From the NCBI GenBank assembly GCA_034664165.1, contig JAXDIE010000030.1, forward strand, positions 1 through 8,493: DNA of 8,493 nt, given 5' to 3'. The translations under genes were made by a program, and so were the position numbers. Source of the stretch: JACCVG01 sp034664165 (lineage in GTDB: Bacteria > Actinomycetota > Thermoleophilia > Solirubrobacterales > Thermoleophilaceae). Positions 1 through 4,719 of the stretch are shown in pieces. The notes beneath the pieces were generated by a model. The model saw nothing but the letters and a program-made list of their open reading frames with translations, ran no database searches and had not been told where the DNA came from. How positions within the stretch are numbered: position 1 is the first letter of the stretch; every line of letters starts with the position of its first letter.

Positions 1-151
1 GCATGCCCTCGTGTCCGTGGTAGGGGCCCGGAAGCGGCGACTGCGGAATGTTGTCGATCCGGATCTCCGGGTCAGCGACTTCAAACGGGAGTTCACCGCG
101 CCCGAAGAACTCGAACGCTCGCCGCACTATCTCAACGTTCTCCTGGCTCAC
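1..151 (-). CDS. SnoaL/NTF2-like protein, 3' end beyond window (copy A)
   Basis: Only the first 50 codons are in the window. They read from a GTG start at 149-151 and begin VSQENVEIVRRAFEFFGRGE (first residue Met in the protein), ending near a ..GPYHGHEGM segment. This is the usual N-terminal helix of the small SnoaL-like/NTF2-fold proteins of this locus, followed by the 'DPEI' strand and the G-x-x-G-x-x-G motif where the family's cone-shaped pocket begins. The start is chosen because MSQENVE matches the paralogues, and because the stop of the upstream gene lies only 3 nt away (TAG at 157-155, then GCG, then GTG), with GGAG inside the end of that gene as SD. It is therefore the second gene of an operon with copy B. 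Family members bind or act on small hydrophobic molecules (polyketide cyclase, limonene epoxide hydrolase, ketosteroid isomerase relatives). Substrate and activity are unknown here. Confidence 0.85.
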   Translation of the reverse strand, partial: MSQENVEIVRRAFEFFGRGELPFEVADPEIRIDNIPQSPLPGPYHGHEGM

Positions 152-154
152 CGC

Positions 155-553
155 CTACTCCGACAGGCCCACGGCTTCGAGGGCTCTTTGTTGGTCGTTG
201 AAGTAGTCGATTCGGACGATCGCGCCGTTTTCGAATGCATAGGCCACGCCATCGAGGCGGTTCACCTCCACCCCACTGCCACTTCCTTTGGCAACCATGC
301 GGAACAGGGCCACCGCCCGGTCGGTCCCGGCGGCCCTTACCTGGAGGTCTTCAACGGACCAGGACTCCCAGCTTTCACCCCACTGCGAGACCCACTTGAG
401 GAAGCCCTCAGGCCCACGGTACACATCCGCATCCGGGATGTCGTGATCGCGAATCTCGGCGCCTGGGCTCAGGTCGGCCACTGCAGCGTCCCAGTCCTCG
501 CGCAGAAGCGCGGCCAGGGCCCGTTGAACGGTTTCAACGTTCGGCTGCGACAT
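155..553 (-). CDS. SnoaL/NTF2-like protein (copy B)
   Basis: This is a complete 132-residue protein, the usual length for a single SnoaL-like domain. It starts MSQPNVETVQRALAALL, an N-terminal helix matching the paralogues. A central G-x-E-G-F-x-x-W-x-x-Q-W-x-x-S-W segment follows around residues 47-64. It ends with a beta-strand region and the family tail RALEAVGLSE. No signal peptide or membrane segment is visible, so it is probably cytoplasmic. The ATG at 553 is chosen because the 34-bp leader in front of it is identical to the one in front of the 4627 gene. It leads a two-gene operon with the partial gene at 1-151. The penultimate-codon region (TCG GAG TAG) supplies GGAG as SD for that gene. 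It is more diverged from MSQENVE than most copies (MSQPNVET). A hydrolase, isomerase or cyclase role, or plain ligand binding, are all possible. Confidence 0.9.
   Translation of the reverse strand: MSQPNVETVQRALAALLREDWDAAVADLSPGAEIRDHDIPDADVYRGPEGFLKWVSQWGESWESWSVEDLQVRAAGTDRAVALFRMVAKGSGSGVEVNRLDGVAYAFENGAIVRIDYFNDQQRALEAVGLSE
163..185. repeat. Junction repeat at the end of copy B
   Basis: These 23 bp are identical to 3433-3455; 21 of them also match 3833-3853, and 4237-4256 is a near copy. They encode the conserved C-terminal residues (EALEAVGL type) of the SnoaL proteins on the minus strand. The middles of the same genes are far more diverged, so this is a short island of DNA identity at gene junctions. 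Confidence 0.8.
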
Positions 554-582
554 CGTTCGCGCAGTATCGCGCCTTCGAGTAG
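549..582 (-). promoter_or_regulatory. Shared 34-bp leader/promoter of the SnoaL genes, copy 1
   Basis: These 34 bp are identical, base for base, to 4623-4656 and sit at the same place relative to the ATG of the downstream SnoaL gene. Read on the minus strand, GATACT (568-563) resembles a -10 box and is followed by only 9 nt before ATG. No SD-like AGGAGG lies between them. That geometry fits a leaderless or near-leaderless transcript, a common class in actinobacteria. GCGC flanks the GATACT on both sides as a small inverted repeat. No convincing TTGACA-like -35 is visible at 16-18 nt. Confidence 0.6.
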
Positions 583-661
583 CGCCAGCCTGGAACGGAT
601 GGACTTTAGTCGAACGGATCCGGCTAGCTGCCTGACCAGCCCGTCGCTGCCGCCGCCTGAG
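583..661. other. Spacer upstream of SnoaL copy B
   Basis: This short spacer lies between the stop of the DUF2254 gene (662) and the conserved leader. It contains two copies of GAACGGAT (593-600 and 612-619). I see no open frame worth calling and no hairpin with a T-run that would make a clear terminator, so read-through from the DUF2254 gene into the SnoaL pair cannot be excluded. Confidence 0.4.
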
Positions 662-1957
662 CTAGATCAACCGGCGGTCGGAGGGGCTCGATGACCATCG
701 GGCGACGATGTCCTCTCCAGAACCGATCCCTTGGCGGTCGGAGACCAGGCTGAACTTCGCCTCCTCCTCATCCTCAACCGTGTTCCTGACGGTGGATTCG
801 AGCAGCTTGATTTGAGCATCGAGCGGCTGCTGTCGGTCAGGAGGCGCGAGCTTCTTGAGGTCATCGAGTGCCGCGCGCAGCCGCCTGGTCACCTGAGGTG
901 AGCCGGCGCCTGCAAGCGTCACCTCGTGGAAGGCGAGCCGGAGGTAGCCGGCCCAGGTCATCGTCGGCACTACCAGCCTCAACTCCCCGTCACCGTCGTG
1001 AAACTCGCCGGTCGGGAACGGACGCTCGGCCAGCAGCCCGAGGCAGTCGTGGAGGCGGTCGATCGCCTGCACCGCCGTGGTCGGATCGTCGAACGGATCC
1101 TTGACGCTCCGTTCCGCGATGTCGACCAGCTTCCTAAAGCCGTACGCGGGATCGTCATCGTGTGTGCGCTCGGGGGCGAGCCTAATGAAGTCGGAGACCC
1201 TGTCCTGGTTCAGAGCGGAGCCGTCACCGTGGATCCTGAGCATGATCGAACCGGCTGCGACGAAGTCGCCCATCGCGGGGACCAGCTCGAGCTTGCAAGC
1301 GGCCTCGCACGCCGCGCCGACGAGGCCGGCCTCGTCCACGAAGACGACGTTGCCCGAATCCGACGCGACGACGACGCTGTCATCTGGATCGCGGGGACCG
1401 ACTTTCTCGGCGTCGGCCCGGTACCAGCGCTCGAGCTGCTCCCGGGTGTTGTCCCCGACCAGGTCGACGAGTCCGGCGACGCGCAGGGACTTGGCGGCAT
1501 GCTGGACGTAGAGGAATAGCGCGACCAGTGAGGCGATGGTGAGGACGTATGCGATGAGGACCGAGAGTCCCGGAACCTGGTCCGGGCCCTGGGCGGCGTC
1601 ATGGATCTGGCGCAGGATCAGGATCTGGAACGCGAAGGTCCCGCCGAACAGCCCGAACGCAAGCTGATTCCCGCGGTCGCTGAAGATCGCGCGCACGATC
1701 CGGGGCGAGAACTGTCCCATCGCGACCTGCACGGCCACCAAGGTCAGCGAAAGAACGAGGCTCGCGAGGGTGAGGATCGTGGTGGCTGTCGTGCTGAGGA
1801 AGGTCTGCGAGCTCGTCGCGTCGCCGACGACGTCCTGGGAGATCAGCCGGTAGTCGTGCGCGTGGTCGATCGCGAGGGTAATGAACGAAAGCGCGATGCC
1901 CGCGAGGAGGCAGGCGAGCGGGATGACCCAGAGACTGTGACGCAGGGTACGGGACAT
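662..1957 (-). CDS. DUF2254 family membrane protein
   Basis: A 431-residue predicted inner-membrane protein with the layout of the DUF2254 (COG4325) family. It has hydrophobic segments at about residues 9-30, 55-79, 97-116 and 131-152, followed by a soluble C-terminal half. The VAVQVAMGQFSPRIVRAI stretch (residues 74-91), with its QFSPR motif, and the FGLFGGTFAF segment after it are the most typical parts of the family. The function of the family is not established; it is simply a conserved membrane protein. The ATG at 1957 is chosen because it puts a short positively charged stretch (SRTLRH) before the first membrane segment and has GGTGG a few bases upstream. The frame stays open to a TTG at 2002, which would add 15 residues rich in Arg. 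It lies between the secreted-protein gene and the SnoaL pair on the same strand. Nothing in the sequence ties it functionally to either. Confidence 0.88.
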   Translation of the reverse strand: MSRTLRHSLWVIPLACLLAGIALSFITLAIDHAHDYRLISQDVVGDATSSQTFLSTTATTILTLASLVLSLTLVAVQVAMGQFSPRIVRAIFSDRGNQLAFGLFGGTFAFQILILRQIHDAAQGPDQVPGLSVLIAYVLTIASLVALFLYVQHAAKSLRVAGLVDLVGDNTREQLERWYRADAEKVGPRDPDDSVVVASDSGNVVFVDEAGLVGAACEAACKLELVPAMGDFVAAGSIMLRIHGDGSALNQDRVSDFIRLAPERTHDDDPAYGFRKLVDIAERSVKDPFDDPTTAVQAIDRLHDCLGLLAERPFPTGEFHDGDGELRLVVPTMTWAGYLRLAFHEVTLAGAGSPQVTRRLRAALDDLKKLAPPDRQQPLDAQIKLLESTVRNTVEDEEEAKFSLVSDRQGIGSGEDIVARWSSSPSDRRLI

Positions 1958-2052
1958 CCGATCCACCACTCTTTCGGTCCTACCCCCGGCCGATACGCGC
2001 AAACCGGCGAAGCCGTCCGCGAGTAATCGAGCGATCCGGCTCCGGGGTTATC

Positions 2053-2976
2053 TCAGTCCACGACCCGCCAGCGAAACACCGTCGGCGCGCTCGCGTTCCC
2101 GGCCGCATCCGTCGCCACCAGCTGGAACTTGTGTTTCCTGGCCTTCAGCTTCTTGAACTTCTTCGGCGAGTTGCAGGCTTTGAGCGCCTTCTTGTCGATC
2201 GCGCACTGGAAGGTCGCGGCGGGATCGTCGGAGCTGAACTTGAAGCTCGCGGTGGCCGACTTCGACTTCTTCTTTGGGTGCTTGCCGAGAAGAGCCGACG
2301 GAGCCACGCACTCACCCTGCTTCGTCGCGTCGGTAGGGCAGAGATCCTGCGTCTCATCGCCATACTCGTCGCCATCGGCGTCGGGCTCCACGGTCGCCTG
2401 GACCAGAAGCTCGGTGTTGGCCGAGCCGATCGGGTAGTCGAAACTCACGGAGTCGACGATGCCCAGTCCCAACTGCGTCTGAGCACCGGCCTGCGGAGCG
2501 CTCATCAACGCGGGGCCGGAATGGCCAGGCTCGTTGTCCTCGGAGACACTCATCAATTCGTTTGGGTGGATAGTGACTCCCTGCGGCTGCCCCGCGGCAT
2601 CGGTCGGCACGATTTCCCTGACCCCGGACACGACGTTGGTCCCGAAGGTTGTGCTGAGCGCCCGGGCTGGTTTGCGAACGCCGAAGGTGGTTCCGCCCAA
2701 TGACGTGACCAAACGGATCCCGAACGTATCGCCGGGGGTCGCGTTCGTGAAGGCGTGCTTCAGCCGCAGCGAGACGATGACCCCGTCGCTGCTCGGAGAG
2801 ACCGGAAACGGGCTCGCCGCAGCTTTGACCGTCTGCACCCCCGAGGCATCACAGCCACCGCAGATCAGGTTGGTCGGAGACGCCGTCAGTGCCGAGCCGA
2901 TCGTCTGGGCTGCGCTCGCCGGACCGGCGACCAGGCAAAGGCCCAGGACTGCCAGGAGAGGGACACAACGCATCAC
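2053..2976 (-). CDS. Secreted protein with Asp-rich repeat and Ig-like C-terminal domain
   Basis: A 307-residue exported protein. Residues 1-22 form a Sec signal peptide with a hydrophobic core (VPLLAVLGLCLVAG) and an ASA cleavage site before AQT. Residues 24-195 are a beta-rich unrecognised domain with a CGGC pair at 39-42. Residues 199-214 (DADGDEYGDETQDLCP) resemble a thrombospondin type 3/calcium-binding Asp loop and probably act as a linker. After a Lys-rich stretch (GKHPKKKSKS), residues 243-305 form an Ig-like domain of the kind common in secreted proteins of this group, with the paired cysteines C258 and C268, a Lys-rich middle and ATDAAGNASAP near the end. It is probably cell-surface or extracellular; the ligand is unknown. 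The start is GTG at 2976 or the adjacent ATG at 2973. GAGGA at 2988-2984 is better spaced for the GTG. It lies 47 nt after the SnoaL array on the same strand. Confidence 0.85.
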   Translation of the reverse strand: MMRCVPLLAVLGLCLVAGPASAAQTIGSALTASPTNLICGGCDASGVQTVKAAASPFPVSPSSDGVIVSLRLKHAFTNATPGDTFGIRLVTSLGGTTFGVRKPARALSTTFGTNVVSGVREIVPTDAAGQPQGVTIHPNELMSVSEDNEPGHSGPALMSAPQAGAQTQLGLGIVDSVSFDYPIGSANTELLVQATVEPDADGDEYGDETQDLCPTDATKQGECVAPSALLGKHPKKKSKSATASFKFSSDDPAATFQCAIDKKALKACNSPKKFKKLKARKHKFQLVATDAAGNASAPTVFRWRVVD

Positions 2977-2997
2977 CCGGCGATCCTCGCAGCCGGG
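2976..2997 (-). promoter_or_regulatory. Hairpin with SD in loop before the secreted-protein gene
   Basis: CCCGGC at 2976-2981 and GCCGGG at 2992-2997 are perfect inverted repeats enclosing a 10-nt loop. In mRNA sense (minus strand) the loop carries the GAGGA of the secreted-protein gene, and the stem runs up to the start codon. It could modulate initiation, or could be chance in GC-rich DNA. Confidence 0.3.
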
Positions 2998-3023
2998 ACC
3001 CCGGGATACAAGCGGGCCGGGAG

Positions 3024-3422
3024 CTACTCAGACACGCCGGCGGCCTCGAGGGCCTCGGACTCCGTGTCGTGACGGCTGATGCGAACGGCCGCGTCGGCCC
3101 GCCAGTTCACTACGTGCCACATTGTCAAGTCAACCGGAGCGCCGCTCTCGCCGCCGTGGCCGGTCAGGCGCAGCTGGGCAACAGTCGCCTCGCCGATCGC
3201 GCGCACCGTCACCGGCTCGGCGTGCCAGTCCGGAAACACGTCGTGGAAGTCATTCCACCAGCGACGGGCCCCCGCGTGACCCGAATAGCCGCCCTCCACG
3301 CCAGCCAAGGCGGTGGAGATCGAGACGTCCTCGGCCATCAGCCCCACCAGGGCATCGAGGTCACCCCGGTTCCAGGCTTCTACGAGTTCGTAGTACACCT
3401 GTTCCAGCTTCTCGCCCGACAT
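3024..3422 (-). CDS. SnoaL/NTF2-like protein (copy C, last of four-gene array)
   Basis: A 132-residue SnoaL-like protein and the most diverged member of the array. Its N-terminus is MSGEKLEQVYYELVEAWNRG instead of MSQENVE, and its tail is EALEAAGVSE instead of EALEAVGL-x-E. Residues 25-33 (ALVGLMAED) and the GYSGHAGARRWWNDFHDVFP segment (about 45-64) are the classic SnoaL pocket pattern. They are followed by strands containing the W-H-V-V-N-W stretch. No signal peptide is visible. The ATG at 3422 lies 2 nt after the TAA of the upstream gene (3427-3425), with GGAG at 3431-3428 as SD. The open frame extends upstream to 3530, but that part overlaps the preceding gene in another frame and is not credible. 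It is likely co-transcribed with copies D, E and F. Enzyme activity, if any, is unknown. Confidence 0.9.
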   Translation of the reverse strand: MSGEKLEQVYYELVEAWNRGDLDALVGLMAEDVSISTALAGVEGGYSGHAGARRWWNDFHDVFPDWHAEPVTVRAIGEATVAQLRLTGHGGESGAPVDLTMWHVVNWRADAAVRISRHDTESEALEAAGVSE

Positions 3423-3424
3423 CG

Positions 3425-3820
3425 TTACTCCAACAGGCCCACGGCTTCGAGGGCTTCCGTCTCGGTGGGACGCGTAGCGATCCGCCACACCTTCCCGTTG
3501 CGAAATCGCACGGCGACCACGGCATGCCAACGCACCGCCACGCCACTCATCCCGCGTCCATGCGCCCGCAACTGTGCGACCGCAAGATCGCCACGATCCT
3601 CGATGTCGTCGAACTCGATTACGAACTCCTCGAACGTCTCAGCGATCTCCGAGATGTACGCCCGCATCCCGGAGTGTCTCTTGAACGTTCCACCGAGAAC
3701 CTCGCTGAAGTAGGCGTGGAACTCGATCTCTGGGTCGGCGTCCCTTACGAAGGCTTCGGCATCACGGCGATTGACGGCGTCGAGGCCGTCCCGCACGATC
3801 TCCACGTTCTCCTGGCTCAT
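3425..3820 (-). CDS. SnoaL/NTF2-like protein (copy D)
   Basis: A complete 131-residue SnoaL-like protein. It has MSQENVEIVRDGLDAVNRRD at the N-terminus, DADPEIEFHAYF (about residues 27-38) in the position of the first strand, a diverged R-H-S-G-M segment instead of the usual G-H-x-G, and TETEALEAVGLLE at the end. An AVRWHAVVAVRFRNGKVWRI strand pair (about 94-113) is typical of the fold. It starts at the ATG at 3820, 3 nt after the TAG of the upstream gene. It has the strongest SD of the array, GGAGGAG at 3833-3827, encoded by the last Glu codons of copy E. It is the third gene of a tightly packed four-gene minus-strand unit. No transmembrane or export signal is visible. It probably binds or transforms a small molecule; this rests on fold family only. 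Confidence 0.92.
   Translation of the reverse strand: MSQENVEIVRDGLDAVNRRDAEAFVRDADPEIEFHAYFSEVLGGTFKRHSGMRAYISEIAETFEEFVIEFDDIEDRGDLAVAQLRAHGRGMSGVAVRWHAVVAVRFRNGKVWRIATRPTETEALEAVGLLE
3433..3455. repeat. Junction repeat at the end of copy D
   Basis: A 23-bp perfect match to 163-185, in the same orientation and at the same place in the reading frame (C-terminal codons on the minus strand). Confidence 0.8.
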
Positions 3821-3823
3821 CGT

Positions 3824-4222
3824 CTACTCCTCCAGGCCCACGGCTTCGAGGGCGTCTTCTCGGCGGGTGTACACGCGACCCCAGATCGCGAGGCCATCGC
3901 GGAAGCGATAGACCCAGGCCACTTCCGCATCAACCGGGACACCGCTCCTCCAGTGGCCGCGCAGCCGACCGAAGGCAAGCGTTGCATCGTCGAGATCACG
4001 CACCTCATCGATGCTTGCCTCGATTTCCTCCCACGTTGCCTCCATGTTGGCCCACCACCTCCTGAGGCCATCATGCCCACGGAAGGACTCGTCTCCTTCG
4101 ACCTGGGCCGAGAGCGGATGCCACTCGATGTCGGGGTGCGAGATCGCGACCATGGCTTCGACATCGCGCTGGTTGTAGGCGTCGAGCCCCCTGTGGAACG
4201 CGTCCACGTTCTCCTGACTCAT
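3824..4222 (-). CDS. SnoaL/NTF2-like protein (copy E)
   Basis: A complete 132-residue SnoaL-like protein starting MSQENVDAFHRGLDAYNQRD and ending REDALEAVGLEE. It shows the family's H-P-D-I-E-W-H segment (about residues 29-35), FRGHDGLRRWWANMEATWEE around 47-66, and the AWVYRFRDGLAIWGRVY strand pair near the end, so the fold assignment is firm. The ATG at 4222 follows the TAG of copy F by 3 nt. The SD here is weak (GGGG inside the Gly stop-proximal codon of copy F), so translational coupling is the likeliest way it is expressed. Its own last two codons (GAG GAG) give copy D its SD. The first-strand His/Trp pattern could be part of an active site, but no catalytic dyad can be assigned with confidence. 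Confidence 0.92.
   Translation of the reverse strand: MSQENVDAFHRGLDAYNQRDVEAMVAISHPDIEWHPLSAQVEGDESFRGHDGLRRWWANMEATWEEIEASIDEVRDLDDATLAFGRLRGHWRSGVPVDAEVAWVYRFRDGLAIWGRVYTRREDALEAVGLEE
3827..3833 (-). promoter_or_regulatory. SD embedded in the C-terminal codons of copy E
   Basis: GGAGGAG on the minus strand is formed by the final Glu-Glu codons of copy E plus the preceding base. It lies 6 nt before the ATG of copy D (TAG, ACG, then ATG). It decides the start of copy D and shows that the conserved family tail is also a ribosome-binding site. The same position in the other copies holds GGAG (158-161, 3428-3431) or GGGG (4229-4232). Confidence 0.75.
3833..3853. repeat. Junction repeat at the end of copy E
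   Basis: A 21-bp perfect match to the core of 163-185 and 3433-3455. The copy at 4237-4256 (end of copy F) differs by single bases, and the one near 3037-3056 (end of copy C) is clearly diverged. Confidence 0.8.
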
Positions 4223-4225
4223 CGC

Positions 4226-4627
4226 CTACCCCGAGAAGCCCACGGCCTCGAGGGCTTGCGCTCGGTCCATGTACTCGTCGTAGCGGGCAACCTTTCCGTC
4301 GCAGACGGTGTAGACGACGCCCCGCACGTGTTCGACCCATGTGTCGATGCCTTTGATGCGGCCCTGCTCGTGGAGGACGACAACGACGTGATCTCCTCCG
4401 GCGTCAATGAACTCAACAGGCTCGACCGTGTGGTCCTCCCACGTCGAGACCCAGTTTGAGAGGAACTCGAGGATCGCCGCGCGACCTGTGTGCACGCCGC
4501 CCTCCAAATCGGTCCGGCTCACGTCAAAGGTGAAGTCCGTGGTGGCGAGATCGAAGACCGAGTCTTGATCGCCGGCCGAGAAGGCCTCCATCGTCTTACG
4601 CACCAACTCCACATTCTCCTGAGACAT
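4226..4627 (-). CDS. SnoaL/NTF2-like protein (copy F, first of four-gene array)
   Basis: A complete 133-residue SnoaL-like protein leading the array. It starts MSQENVELVRKTMEAFSAGD and ends RAQALEAVGFSG, with Gly instead of the usual terminal Glu. Central features are a G-G-V-H-T-G-R-A-A-I-L-E-F segment (about residues 43-55) with W59 and W63 after it, and the VVYTVCDGKVARYDEYMDRA strand/helix near the end. The start at 4627 is chosen over an open extension to 4756 because MSQENVE matches the paralogues, and because the 34-bp leader abutting it is identical to that of copy B. The extension would also run through the divergent promoter region. It diverges from the P450 gene across 92 nt, so the two units may share regulation. 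Function is known only at fold level. Confidence 0.93.
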   Translation of the reverse strand: MSQENVELVRKTMEAFSAGDQDSVFDLATTDFTFDVSRTDLEGGVHTGRAAILEFLSNWVSTWEDHTVEPVEFIDAGGDHVVVVLHEQGRIKGIDTWVEHVRGVVYTVCDGKVARYDEYMDRAQALEAVGFSG

Positions 4628-4656
4628 CGTTCGCGCAGTATCGCGCCTTCGAGTAG
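4623..4656 (-). promoter_or_regulatory. Shared 34-bp leader/promoter of the SnoaL genes, copy 2
   Basis: This is identical to 549-582 and directly precedes the first gene of the four-gene array. The -10-like GATACT lies at 4642-4637 (minus strand), 9 nt before ATG, with no SD in between. Identity stops abruptly on both sides (4622 and 4657 differ from their partners), so the element was either copied as a unit or is held by selection on transcription initiation. Confidence 0.6.
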
Positions 4657-4682
4657 TCCCCCGCATAAGGCTCACGCGACGG

Positions 4683-4699
4683 TATAGTAAATACTTACT
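4683..4699 (+). promoter_or_regulatory. P450 -10-like box overlapping a candidate TetR operator
   Basis: TATAGT (4683-4688) is a near-consensus -10 for the plus-strand P450 gene, although no good -35 is visible upstream. AGTAA (4686-4690) and TTACT (4695-4699) form a perfect inverted repeat around ATAC, overlapping the -10. This is the AT-richest spot in an otherwise GC-rich spacer. A short palindrome over a promoter next to a TetR-family gene is the usual arrangement for a TetR operator. Binding could affect the P450 operon and perhaps the divergent SnoaL array. Confidence 0.5.
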
Positions 4700-4708
4700 G
4701 ACTATTCC

Positions 4709-4713
4709 GGGAG
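4709..4713 (+). promoter_or_regulatory. RBS of the P450 gene
   Basis: GGGAG lies 6 nt before the ATG at 4720 and supports this start over the in-frame ATG at 4759, which has no SD. Confidence 0.6.
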
Positions 4714-4719
4714 CTTGAT

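Noticed and set aside
155..175. The tail ALEAVGL-x-E as an encapsulin-type cargo tag
   Set aside because: It lacks the usual G-S-L-type core of such tags, forms part of the final helix of the domain, and no shell gene is present; SD function and fold explain it better.
11..694. A 227-codon plus-strand open frame
   Set aside because: It is antisense of SnoaL copies A and B and the end of the DUF2254 gene; no recognisable domain.
926..1519. A 197-codon plus-strand open frame
   Set aside because: It is antisense to the soluble half of the DUF2254 protein and shows no domain of its own.
3122..4459. A 445-codon plus-strand open frame across the SnoaL array
   Set aside because: It is antisense to four genes with clear family homology; long antisense frames are expected in GC-rich DNA, and the product shows repeated low-complexity antisense of the same motifs.
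3024..4627. CRISPR-like array because of repeated short units at ~400-bp spacing
   Set aside because: The period equals gene length and the units are coding ends of homologous genes; there are no short uniform spacers.
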